Assembly: GCA_963575745.1 (NCBI GenBank) | Contig: CAUYUJ010000658.1 | Location: 529,001 to 593,000 of the forward strand | Length of the DNA: 64,000 bases | Source: Prorocentrum cordatum | Taxonomy: Eukaryota; Sar; Dinophyceae; Prorocentrales; Prorocentraceae | Direction of reading: 5' to 3' | In this document: piece after piece, positions 41,501-50,352 of the stretch | How the letters are laid out: every line of letters starts with the position of its first letter | How positions within the stretch are numbered: the first letter of the stretch is position 1 | Made by a program: the position numbers and the translations under genes | The notes under the pieces: model-generated | What the model saw: only the letters and a program-made list of their open reading frames with translations | What the model was told of the DNA's origin: nothing | Databases searched by the model: none

Positions 41501-42855
41501 ATCGCCAGTGGCTCTTCGCCAAACATGTTGTGAGCACAATCCATGAGGAACATAGTCGGGTGGATGAGGACGCACTCAGTCAGGGCATTCTTTATCATGA
41601 GCCACGAGATCCTGATATTTTTGGTGGTTCGCAGCGTTTCTTGGAGTTATCGGTTCCCTCGCCTACCCCGAATGCCAGACAGCTCAACAGTTCGTGTAGG
41701 AGAAAGGCACAGAGCGCATCTTCCTTGGAAAGTAGATCAGTTCGCAGACGTATATCGGAGAACACGGCATATGAGCATCACGATTCACAACATGTACATG
41801 AGCCTGTTCGTAAGCGGGTACGCCATACCTATGCACGGGAGGAGGAAGGAGGATTGCCCACTGCCAGTATGCAGAGCGCCTTGACGATGATGCACGCGTC
41901 GGGGGAGTGGACTGAGCAGCGTGACGTACATGTTAGAGCTCTCCCTGGGGGCCGAAGGTTTACTAGAGCCTGTCGTCATCGAGTCTTGACGGGACTCAGG
42001 CCTTGGTTCGAGGTCTTCGAGCACACGCGCGGGGTTCATTGGGATCGCACGATGGTCTGGAATGAAACTGGCTGGCGTTCTTTCCTGGTGGGTACCCTGG
42101 CCGCCCTGGACTTGGATGATCTTCTCGAGTTCTGCCTTCTTCGGGATCCCTTCACGGGTGAGTTCAAGCAGGAGGAGGAGGGGGAGGAGAAGTCTGAGGA
42201 GCAGCAACGACGGGAAAATGAACGGGTGGCGAAACGACTGGCCGCGATAAATGATGATGAAACCACTTGGCGTGGGGAAGGGGGTGGATATGGCTTGGAG
42301 CTCCGTGGGGATAGCCAGTGTGTTGTGCGCTGGCTTAATGGAAGATATCGCTGTCATAATGAAGTATACCGCCGCACGATCAAGGGTATGCAGAACCGCC
42401 TCCACAGAATGAGTGAGGACCATCATCTTGTCACGGCTGAAGTGGGAAGGGATATGTGGAAATGGGTGTATAGGGAGGGCAACGATGAGGCGGACTATGA
42501 GACACATCTTGCACGTGAGGGTAAAGTAACTTCTGATGTTCGTTGGAATCATAACACTCTTTATCATATTAGATCGGGTCATTATATTGTTCGTGCACTT
42601 AGAGGAGCTTTTGACGGTGGGCGGTGTGAGCGTGGCACCTCGTGTGGCTGGGTTATTGATGTTTATCTTGTTCCCTCTCTTCCTCCTCACCAGCTTCCCC
42701 CTGGACTTGTGCAGGGTGGATGGCACCCTGGAGTTGGCCGCAGAGGTTTCATGATCCCTAGCCATTGCACGATCACACAGGCTGAGTTGGCAGCTGCACA
42801 TTCTCTTCTCAATGGCATTGCCGAGATGTGTATACACGTACAACTTGGCAGGTGA
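38587..42855 (+). CDS. Ret-F ORF2: endonuclease - RT - permuted RNase H
   Basis: 1422 codons open after the TGA, in the same frame as ORF1. Endonuclease: GGWNVRRLG (catalytic Asn 38614-38616), GVQES (38686-38700), VSVYLP, SADANVE (about 39052), YDYLAVP (about 39307) and FSDRKLL (about 39409), where SDR replaces the usual SDH. RT: TGADGVTSSVLK (about 40145), motif A SADIEKAFD (40534-40560), motif B IRTGSLEAPLLF (about 40708), motif C WLWADN (40849-40866). RNase H, permuted: GDSQCVVRW (about 42307), REGNDEADYETHLAR (about 42472), GAFDGG (about 42604) and TQAELAAAHSLL (about 42775). The first ATG (38650) lies after the catalytic Asn, so upstream translation is needed for a complete endonuclease. 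Confidence 0.9.
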   Translation, partial: RCPASVGGWNVRRLGRYTSECMNHIAELKISIVGVQESQFLHDLDLADAGWDIHRSADEGENVGRRAAILCRGVWRHLLIDVVCGRRWVIAIFRKLIFVSVYLPHKESERGAQGEARRSPEGFLASFKLYTDVLSDLVAHVSAAKKRFHIEEVVISADANVEVFPHHRINGVEVTGEAVNGPIRKRGRSSGGDESRANRMREMCSGAFLTTMGALKLQLANTFGTRQPTWRHNSSTYEHVYDYLAVPASWMTPEVTCSWVVPSQVPRSEATERTFSDRKLLCADMPAQHAQLRYRRRPQLKTWKLQPGFELQQTAGLERAICQPELVNQIHTDVGFEVMTQSILEGASETLDISRSRGQPVSDYPRYSEEDLLIKEEFFKVRKRWRVARYGGANVGQEEYEGVQEEYKGTARRWRRVRKRHDRACELYRIRDGVRRRPVITHMYVDGVLTRDQEKWIEGLRRHGLLRYSCDPHRQDTNACLDELKNQCKALRDSGEPHRNPINMGLLLEARSRLREGRATGADGVTSSVLKALPWEALRHILTLFRLLYDQKHVSPKSWREILVCLMPKNPKARDFEETRALSLLSHFGKWYSSCLCVLLEHRVRQAAPPGCNLYGFIAGHKCYEVTAPLKRLAQHGVVWGKEESLYLASADIEKAFDNFTVRCAAEALLFHHVHPALVYAVFESYACNTAEISFQQCSTTISWDTCIRTGSLEAPLLFVAQTLRMLAPVTAGWRQSGYGVRLTDEASNLLVNHWLWADNILLAAASRRELTHMLEDLTGVLHRFGFNWKASSMEFLACGVQGPLQDIRLPVPGLLPAEMGRKRSRGASQSAAGPSEEMIVRQVERMEVLGTLLDVRFQDHDDIKHRLEKARRVFMSEISFYSSPVVPLRCKFQRYDSRVRSCFLYGLEGTTLDSSSIQQIHAAEGNFLSTMRRLKKKITESWGEYWGRRIKGGRRLLKWARKPSMVQLALHRQWLFAKHVVSTIHEEHSRVDEDALSQGILYHEPRDPDIFGGSQRFLELSVPSPTPNARQLNSSCRRKAQSASSLESRSVRRRISENTAYEHHDSQHVHEPVRKRVRHTYAREEEGGLPTASMQSALTMMHASGEWTEQRDVHVRALPGGRRFTRACRHRVLTGLRPWFEVFEHTRGVHWDRTMVWNETGWRSFLVGTLAALDLDDLLEFCLLRDPFTGEFKQEEEGEEKSEEQQRRENERVAKRLAAINDDETTWRGEGGGYGLELRGDSQCVVRWLNGRYRCHNEVYRRTIKGMQNRLHRMSEDHHLVTAEVGRDMWKWVYREGNDEADYETHLAREGKVTSDVRWNHNTLYHIRSGHYIVRALRGAFDGGRCERGTSCGWVIDVYLVPSLPPHQLPPGLVQGGWHPGVGRRGFMIPSHCTITQAELAAAHSLLNGIAEMCIHVQLGR

Positions 42856-43095
42856 CTGTTTGTGTATAATATCTGCATAGCTCCGCTGTTGTAAGATACA
42901 TGCTTAGCCCCACTGTTTCTTGATGTGTGTATATTCCTGTGCAGCTGCGCTGTTGTATCATATATGCACAGCTACGCTGACTTGTATATCGCACAGCTCC
43001 GCTGTTAGTGCTTAGGTTGCCTGTAGGTAATCCTACCGCTGGCCCTGCCCCCTAAGGGGGCTCGAATCGGGCCCCGCAGACCGCAGACCAGGTTG

Positions 43096-44066
43096 ACGGT
43101 TCACCGCCGGCGCCAGTTTTGGACGCTACGAAGTACCTCGTAGAGCTCTTCGGCATCGATGAGCTAGAGCAATTCCGGCGCGGGGTGGTCGACACGACCA
43201 GAAGGGACACTGTGACAACCTGAACTCGGTCTGCTGCCCGATCTAGAATCGCGAAACTATTCGTATTGTTCGAGTCATCTTGAGAGGTGTCGGTTTTCTT
43301 TACTTATCTCGGGCCGTAGGGGGGCTACAGTGCTGGTAGTCACAGGAATCGATTCGGAGATCAGGCGCGTCCGCCTGTCGAATCCAGAGCTCTAAACTCG
43401 CTCTGCTGCCCGAACTAGGTCCGCGAAACTATTCGTATTGTTCGAGTCATCCTGAGAGGTGCTGTTCGTTTTCTGCACTTAACTCGGGCTTAGGGGTCTC
43501 CAGGGCTGGTAATCACAGACATCGATTTCAAGATATCCGACGCGTCCGCATGTTGCATTCAGAGGTCTGAACTCGGTCTAATACAGAGCTCGTACAAAAG
43601 ACAATCCAGAAGCATTGGGGGCGTTCGGCTGTTGCATCGAGAGGTCTGAAATCGCTTGGGCTGAAAAACTATTCGTTCTCCACAATTTGTTTTCGACATT
43701 ATATATTGTCAGGAAGCTCTACGAGTCCCCCGGCGGTAAGAAAGGTTGACGGTTTACCGCCGGCGCCCAGTTGGTCGACACGACCAGAAGGGACAATGTG
43801 ACAACTTTTGGTCGGTTTTGCTAAGATGTGAAAGATATTTGACAATTCATTTTCAGAAACCAGATTTTTCGCATGTGGACGACTATGAGGGCCTCTGCAC
43901 CTTGATATGAGCTCTATAGGCGCACTTTTACTATCGAAACACTTAGGGGAACCAACGTTTATGTCGACATGGAAAAAACAACAAATTCTGGCTTTTTTTC
44001 GAGAAATGCTTCTAGAAGCTCTCTCTTTCGATTTGGAGCACTCTTACGCGTGCAAGGAGCTCTACG
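43096..44066. repeat. Satellite/module array between Ret-F and Ret-G (empty Ret-D site)
   Basis: No gene. Paralogous to 25031-25684 plus 28641-28955. The hairpin around 43733-43766 (GGCGGTAAGAAAGG then TTGACGGTTTACCGCC) is the unoccupied version of the Ret-D target. It ends at GAGCTCTACG (44066), where Ret-G begins and about 16 bp of the expected sequence are missing. Confidence 0.85.
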
Positions 44067-44068
44067 TC

Positions 44069-47000
44069 TGGAGGGCAGGTAAAGACAAAACAACTCAAGT
44101 TATACAACGAATTCAAATGCATGGGAGAAGTGTTGCTTTGGTGGGTCTTCAAGAGTGTCTGCACCTAACCCAGAGTATCATTTCAAAAGAGGGATGGATA
44201 TTATTGCGGAGTAAAGACAAGCTAGCGGGTTTCATGTTCCGAGCGAGTGTTCCGATTAGATACACTGACAACCAGTCAAATCGTGTTGTGCTCATCGTAG
44301 TCGGCAAAATCATCGTTGTCTCGGCCTACTTTCCACATGAGGGGAGAAGAAATGCGGTGGCGGAGTTCAATGCCTTAGCCAACTTGGTGAGAGCGAAGAT
44401 CCAGGCGGCACGTGTGCAGTTTGAGCAAGAGGGGGGGAAAGACTTTGAGGTGGCCATCTTGACAGATGCGAATGTTGAGTTGCCTGCACATGTACGGGGT
44501 GAAGGAGGGAAGGAGGTCACGGGAGGGTGTGCGCACGGACTTGCAGGTGGGACAGGCGGTGGGAGGCTTCGAAACGGAGAGGACGAGGAGGAAACGTTTG
44601 ATGCGCGAAGCCCTGGTCGACCTGATTGTTGAGCTGGATCTTGTGGCGACGAACGCGTTTCAGGAGCGGCTCCCGACACATTTCACTCGTGCACATAAGT
44701 CACCGCAGGTGCTCGATTACATCTTTGCTCCAGCGTTGTGGGGAGAGGCTAGAGTTCAGTGGCAGGACGTCAGGGACACAGGCAATGAGACGTCGGATCA
44801 TGCGGCGGTGTTGCTGGAGTTGCCCGTCTCGACCCGCCCGGCCCCGAGAGCAAAAACGAGGCGACCCATGCGCCCCAAATGGGAGCCAGAGACCGAGCCA
44901 GGCCGCAGATTGTTCTCAGCCCAGAACTACGACAGGTTAGTCACGGAGCGGGGGGAAGGGGACTACGTGCCACCAGGTAAGTTGTCCGAGGTGATGCTAG
45001 GTGCGGCGGAGGGGATCCCGACGAAGCAGATGGTTCGAGAGGTGCCTCAGAAGTCAGATAAACACAAAGCCCTGGAAAGAGCCAAAAGGTTGAAACAATG
45101 GGAGGACGAGGAGGGGAGGAAAGAGATAAACCGACAGTTGAGAAAAGAAAAGAATGCCCTAAAGTGTGCCATGCTTAAGTATGCCAGTATATCAAAGAAG
45201 AAGACCAGGACCGAGATTATCACTAAGTTAAACATCAATGGGAGGATGGAGGAGGATCAAACAAAATGGAGTTCGGCACTGTATGAGCATACCAAGGGGA
45301 AGTTTGCGAATGAGCAGATCAGGAGGGAGACGGAGGAGGTGATGGAGGAGCTCAGGAACCAGGCCCAGACGGACACCATCAGGTTGATTTTCGACTTTAG
45401 TGCGATGATGGATGCCAGATCCAGACTGTCGGTGGGCAAGCAGACGGGGGAGGGCGGGATCACGGTTAGCATGCTGAAGACTCTAGGCTTCGGGGACCTT
45501 CAGGAGATATTTAAGACGTTTTCGGCGATCTATGAGGGGCGGGAGTCGACGCCAGAGGACTGGCGTATGATAGTACTCACGCTCATCCCCAAGAGTGAGA
45601 AGATTACGAGTTTGGAGGATACTAGAGCGATTGCAGTTTCTTCATGCTTAACTAAGTGGTATTCGCTTTCCCTGGTTGTGGTCCTGGAGAGGTTCCTGGC
45701 CAAAAACTTGGACCCCGAGATGAATGTATATGGGTTTATGTCTGGGAGAAAAACGACGGAGGTCACCTCGATGATTAAACATATCGGTCAACATGCTTCG
45801 ATTTGGGGGAAGGGCCAGAGCTTTTGGCTCTGCAGTTGTGATATTCTGAAAGCGTACGTTCACCTTCGACTTACGACATGTGTGAAAGCAATGAGAAAGC
45901 TTGGGGTTCCTTCTTCTTTTCAGTATGCTATCTTGGAGCCGATGCTGAGAAACACGGCGACGGCAAATTTCCAGAGTACCCAGTGCGAAACAGTGCCGTG
46001 GGACACCTGTGTTAGGACGGGACAGGTTGAGAGCCCCATCTTATTTGTGCTAGTCACGATTGCGATGATTGGCCCGACAGTGCACCCGTGGAAAGAGAGG
46101 GGCGGCTACAATATCGAGAGACAGAGAGCGTGCGCATATTCGATCGAGGCTAAAGTTGGAGCCATCTCTCGCACTATCGAGGGCTCCCAGGAGATGGAGG
46201 TGCACCAGACTCTCAGTCATGCGATATGGGCGGATAACTTTTTCATCTTCGCCCAAGGCGATAGACAGGAGGGAAAGAAGATGGTTTCCACGATGATGAA
46301 GGAACTTACGATATCCATACGTGAATGGGGTTTCGAATGGAAACCCAGTTCGGTTGAGTTAGCGACGTTTTGGATAGATTTTGATGCAGATCCGTTGGAA
46401 GTTCAAATCCCGACCAAATCTTTTGAACCAGTGACGAAAAGAGAGAGAACAGCGATCAAATCTTTTGAATCAGCTGCGAGAGTAACTTCATTGACAGGGC
46501 CAACACCACTTCCTCATTCGTATATGCCAGCGCCAACATCACTTCTTCATTCACGTTTGCCAGCACCGACATCACTTCTTCATTCGACATATCCGACAGC
46601 TACGCTGTGCAAGATATCCGACAGCTACGCTGAACAGACATATCAGACAGCTACGCTGAACAGAAATATGCCAGTTCCCCATTCGCCTTTGACAGCGCCA
46701 ACGACATTTCCTTATGCACATTTGCCAACGCCAATGCCAGCTGTTCATACTCGTGTGTCATCGTCGTCGTTGATAAGAGTGCCTGTTGTTCTTTCGCATT
46801 TGCCAGCGCCAACGCCATCTCTTCATACTCGTGTGTCTTCGCCGCCGTCGATAAGAGTGCCTGTTGTCTCAGCTTGTAGTGTGCAGCCTGTTGCCTCAGC
46901 TTGCAGTGTGCACGAATTGGCTGAGAATGCGGGTGCTGTTCAAACGATGACCGATCTGGCCTTGTCTCAGAATGCGGGTGCGGGCTCGTCCACCCATTTG

Positions 47001-48480
47001 GTGGAGACACTCTTCGTTCCGCGAGTGCAGGAGATTGCCTTCTTGGGTGTTCGGCTACACACTCGAATGAGGACCCACTTGGACGTGCAGTATCGGATTC
47101 AGAAAGCTCAGCATGCGTTCTGTCAAGACATCAGTTTGTATCGGTGTCGGTCGGTGCCCTGGACGGTGACATGGGATAAGTATGTGAGCAAAGTACAGGG
47201 CACTTTCTTGTACAGTGTTGAAGGATCGAGCATCGACAAATCGGCATTGCAAGATATTCATAAGTTTGAGGGACGTTGCTTGATAAAAATAGTTGGTGTA
47301 CGGAAAAAGGTCAATGAAACATGGGTCAGCTTCAATGTCAGAGCTTATAACTTTGCCAGGGAGAGGTTTCGGGAAAAAACACGCCAGCCTTGTAGAGTTG
47401 TACTTGCAGAAACAATGGGAGTGGAATAAGGATTGTTGCTCTTTCTTGAAGACGGCGGACATTGCGACAGGTGCTGCTTGCAGTCAACTGAATTCTGGAG
47501 CTTGGCGTGAATCAACAAGTGTGTGCCGCAGTTTTATGACAGCAAGGTTGGCGATGTTCCATGGTATGAAACGTTGGACGGAGAGACGGGACTTGTACAA
47601 TGACGCGATCAGGGTGTTGAGTAAAAGCTGGAAGAACCCAGAAGTGTCAGAAAAACGTCGGAGGATTGATTGCCAGACAATAGGTCAGACATCGTGATGA
47701 GTATTGGAAACACTTGAGACATGATTAGGGGACGCGGAAAGCATGGATTGAGCATATCAAACAAAGGACTGGACTTGCATTCGATCGACTTTTTAAGCAG
47801 GAAGAAGAAAAGCGTGTGGGACCAAACACTTGGGAGGAGGAGGAGGCACCAACACGGGCGGCGAATACAAAGCAGGCCAAGAGGCTCGCACATGTTTTCG
47901 CGACGATGACGGACTGGTGGGAGTACGAACAGGGGCTTGCGCGAGGTTTGCCAGTGGAGATCCATGGAGATAACATGGCCACGATCAAGTGGTTAAACGG
48001 GGAGTGGAAGATCCAAAACCGAATATATGCCAGACAGATTGCCGAACTACAAAATGAGTTTCACGAGTTGCATGAAGAGTTTAACTTTGTCGGAGCCAGG
48101 GTCGGAGGAGACATGGGTAATCATGTCTATCGGGAGGGAAATCAGAGGGCGGATGCATTAACTCACATTGCACGCGTCAGAGATATAGAATATGATAGGG
48201 CACACGAGCTACAGGGGTATGACCTTTATGCCCTTCGGGACGCTTTCGACGGTGGAGTCGATAAGGATAAAGCAGGAGCAGGCTGGTGGCTGGAGGGATT
48301 GATCAAAGCATCGGCATCTCATTCAATATATGGGAGCTTTGCCTTTCTGGATAGACCACAATGGGTGCTGATCAAATCGAAGGCGTTTGGCCTTCCCCCC
48401 AATATTCTGCCATGAACACTGAATTCGAAGCTTTATCGAGCCTCTGCGGGGCCATCTTTAGTGTAACCCGTAACTTCGCC
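44069..48480 (+). pseudogene. Ret-G ORF2 remnants: endonuclease - RT - permuted RNase H, several frameshifts
   Basis: At least four frame changes. Endonuclease: ALVGLQE (about 44136), VVSAYFPHEG, LTDANVE (about 44459), then a shift near 44540-44570 to VLDYIFAP (about 44709) and TSDHAAVLLEL (about 44791). RT in that frame to 47429: SCDILKAYVHL (motif A; the second Asp position lost), CVRTGQVESPILF (about 46009), AIWADNFF (about 46220). A shift at AAAAAA (about 47372) leads to SLVELYLQKQWEW, stopping at 47697. The frame returns for GDNMATIKWLNGEW (about 47959), YREGNQRADALTHIAR (about 48127) and AFDGGVD (about 48241) up to 48415. The last motif NTEFEALSSL (about 48415) is in yet another frame. 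A low-complexity insert (about 46480-46990) separates RT from the thumb region. Confidence 0.82.
46480..46990 (+). repeat. Degenerate coding repeat inside Ret-G ORF2
   Basis: About 500 bp in the frame of RT but without counterpart in Ret-B or Ret-D at this place. It is rich in Pro, Thr, Ser, Leu and His with repeats such as LPAPTSLLHS and RVSSSSLIRVPVV. It includes three CAGCTACGCTG mini-hairpins (46597-46607, 46622-46632, 46648-46658). In Ret-F the same place holds a shorter linker (PVPGLLPAEMGRKRSRG). It is probably a disordered, expanding linker between RT and the following region. Confidence 0.65.
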
Positions 48481-48867
48481 CGTAGGGTTAGGCTTAAGAA
48501 ACGACCTGTGGCTGCTTTTGGCAGCCGTTGGACAGATCGCAAAAGGCAAAATACCAGGTTGCTGCTGTCCCTCCTCGGGATCTCAGCGGCGACCTGGCCC
48601 GTCGGAGGCCTCCTCGAGCGGCATCGTGCCGTGCCTTGCGTTTGGTTCTCTTTACCGTGCACGGTGCTTCAGTGTCTGTTTTGCCTGAGTACCGTACACT
48701 CTCATTGATTGTCGAAGGCCTGTCCACGCCCATTGTCGTCGGAGTGCATATAATTGTTGAGATTGTCGGAGTATCGTTGGAACAGCATTTGCTTTGGTTA
48801 TCTCAACTGTCCATCTAGTTATTGCTTGTGATTTGCCTTCTTGTAGAGCGAGTCCACGTTTCTATAG

Positions 48868-50352
48868 ATGGAGTTCGTTTCGTCTGAAGTGTCAGGCGCG
48901 GATACTCGTGCTTCAGATTGGACAGATACGGCGTTGTTTACTTCCGAGTCTCTCGCTTGTTTGTCTGCTCGTTTGTCTACGGTCGAAGTCTGTGTTAGTG
49001 ATCTATATTGCCGTGTTCGCCCTTTGTACGGAGGTGAGTCTCGCATGCATGAGCGAGACCAGCTGTATGGGCATGGTGTCAAAGTTTCTCAATCGAAGTT
49101 GCGCCGCCTGCGGGCGAAACGTGTCAGGTATCGTTTGTGGTCCACGGCTCGGGGGCCAGATCCGTCGTGCCTTGTTCGCGCGGGCATTTTCGCGCCCAGA
49201 TATTATCGGAATTTCTGCTCGGACGATTCTGAGGAAGAGGAGTGGGTTGAGGACACTTGTGGAACACAGACTGATATGGGTGCTGTTGAATTGGCTGGCA
49301 ACTCTTTGCGTTCGCAGTGTTCCGATTGTGGGACTCAGACAGATCCCTGTGTTAACATTGAGTGTGGGACTCAGACTGATCTTTGTGTTCTCTTTGTTGG
49401 TGAGGAGGAGAAGGAGGAGTGTCATCGAGTGCGCGCTGATCAGGGTGATGCTTCTGCAGTTGGGAGTTCCTGTGCAGTCGGGAGTTCCACTGTTCGGAGT
49501 GCAGTAGGAAGTTCCACAGTTCGGAGTTCCGCTGATGCAGTTGTGGATGCAGTTGGGAGTTCAACAGCTGGGAGTTCTGCAGTTGGGAGTACCGCGGTTT
49601 GGAGTTCAGCTGATGCTGTGGCATCGAACCCTGGCTGCAAGGACGAGGAGGAGGAGAATGTTCATAGTGAAGCAGTTGCTAAGATGGAGCAGGAGGAGGT
49701 GGCTGAGGAGGATTTTGTTCATGTTGGTGAGGGGGAGAAGGAGGAGTGTCATCGAGTGCACGTTGATCGGGGTGATGCTTCTCTCAGAATGAAGAGATAT
49801 TGTTTCAAACGAGCGGAGACTATCGAGAGTACAAAGTTGCACACTTCAGAATTGCATGCGACCAACGGGAGTGCGGTGGAGAGTACCGCAGTTTTGAGTA
49901 CAGTTGATGCAGTCGGGAGTTCCAGTGCAGTCGGGAGTTCAACACTTGGGAGTGCAGTAGGAAGTTCCACAGTTCGGAGTTCCGCTGATGCAGTTGAGGA
50001 TGCAGTTGGGAGTTCAACAGCTGGGAGTTCTGCAGTTGGGAGTTCAGCTGATGCAGTAGGGAGTTCCATGAATGGGAGTTCTGCAGATCGACCGAGTGAG
50101 ACACGCTCTGAGTGCCAAGCTGCCAGGGAGTGGGCCCTTGCCGGTGTCGATGTAAGGGCTCTTTGGCTTGAGCTACACCGACTCCCGACACAGGAGTTTC
50201 AGCGTAGGACTGAGGCTCTTCATGCATACAGGCTGCAATTGGGAATTGGAAGTTCCGAGGAGGATGATTCGCAACAAGGGGGTCCTCAGAGTTCTACTTC
50301 CAGGAGTGCATTGACGCGGAGCGGCAAGAAGCATCGGAAATCGCACAGATGA
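48868..50352 (+). CDS. Ret-E2 protein, 494 residues, unknown function
   Basis: Starts at ATG 48868, directly after an in-frame TAG. I do not recognise the family. The N-terminal third is ordinary in composition (FVSSEVSGAD to FAPRYYRNFC) with a basic run SKLRRLRAKRVRYR, then an acidic stretch DDSEEEEWVED. Three GTQTD motifs follow (49261-49275, 49330-49344, 49366-49380), each after Cys; TQT is the anchor of dynein light chain LC8 ligands, though the usual K/R is absent. The second half is made of repeats of the type AVGSSTVGSSA, interrupted by Glu-rich stretches, and ends in a basic tail (SGKKHRKSHR). No enzymatic motif. It may be an ORF1-like accessory protein; inference only. Confidence 0.65.
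   Translation: MEFVSSEVSGADTRASDWTDTALFTSESLACLSARLSTVEVCVSDLYCRVRPLYGGESRMHERDQLYGHGVKVSQSKLRRLRAKRVRYRLWSTARGPDPSCLVRAGIFAPRYYRNFCSDDSEEEEWVEDTCGTQTDMGAVELAGNSLRSQCSDCGTQTDPCVNIECGTQTDLCVLFVGEEEKEECHRVRADQGDASAVGSSCAVGSSTVRSAVGSSTVRSSADAVVDAVGSSTAGSSAVGSTAVWSSADAVASNPGCKDEEEENVHSEAVAKMEQEEVAEEDFVHVGEGEKEECHRVHVDRGDASLRMKRYCFKRAETIESTKLHTSELHATNGSAVESTAVLSTVDAVGSSSAVGSSTLGSAVGSSTVRSSADAVEDAVGSSTAGSSAVGSSADAVGSSMNGSSADRPSETRSECQAAREWALAGVDVRALWLELHRLPTQEFQRRTEALHAYRLQLGIGSSEEDDSQQGGPQSSTSRSALTRSGKKHRKSHR
49459..50095 (+). repeat. GGGAGTTC-type coding repeat in Ret-E2
   Basis: Degenerate tandem units around GCAGTTGGGAGTTC and GCAGTCGGGAGTTC, of about 15-24 bp, encoding AVGSS-like peptides in two blocks (49459-49617 and 49870-50080) separated by a Glu-rich non-repeat stretch. 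Ret-E1 has the same blocks at about 29869-30245 with the middle deleted, as expected from recombination between repeats. Confidence 0.75.

Larger units (their letters stand above)
36962..43085 (+). mobile_element. Ret-F: full-length LINE with intact ORF2
   Basis: 6.12 kb, flanked by GACCAGGTTG (36952-36961, 43086-43095), the loop of the array hairpin. Layout: 5' leader of 512 nt, ORF1, TGA, ORF2 of more than 1400 codons, and a 3' UTR with CAGCTNCGCTG mini-hairpins (42942-42952, 42969-42979, 42994-43004). The terminal nested stem is GCCCCC/GGGGGC at 43047-43061 inside GGCCC/GGGCC (43041-43045, 43069-43073). The tail is CCGCAGACCGCA. Copy 1 of the higher-order repeat has the empty site at about 25013-25030, so insertion followed the duplication. 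It is the best candidate in the window for a recently active element, although its endonuclease has an altered active-site His. Confidence 0.93.
44067..48552 (+). mobile_element. Ret-G: degenerate LINE copy nested against Ret-E2
   Basis: 4.49 kb of ORF2 plus 3' UTR. Its 5' junction is GAGCTCTACG|TCTGGAGG; its 3' end (stem GGCTGC 48510-48515 / GCAGCC 48521-48526, tail CGCAAAAGGCAAAAT) abuts ACCAGGTTG and the start of Ret-E2. By comparison with copy 1 (28949-28971) the bases between CTACG and ACCAGG have been deleted, and there is no target duplication. So it entered the flank of Ret-E2, after the 9-kb duplication. Confidence 0.85.

Noticed and set aside
49352-50227. Minus-strand ORFs with ELPTAVELPTA-type repeats opposite the Ret-E2 gene
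   Set aside because: They are the complement of the GGGAGTTC coding repeats; the plus frame has the start, the length and the non-repetitive N-terminus.
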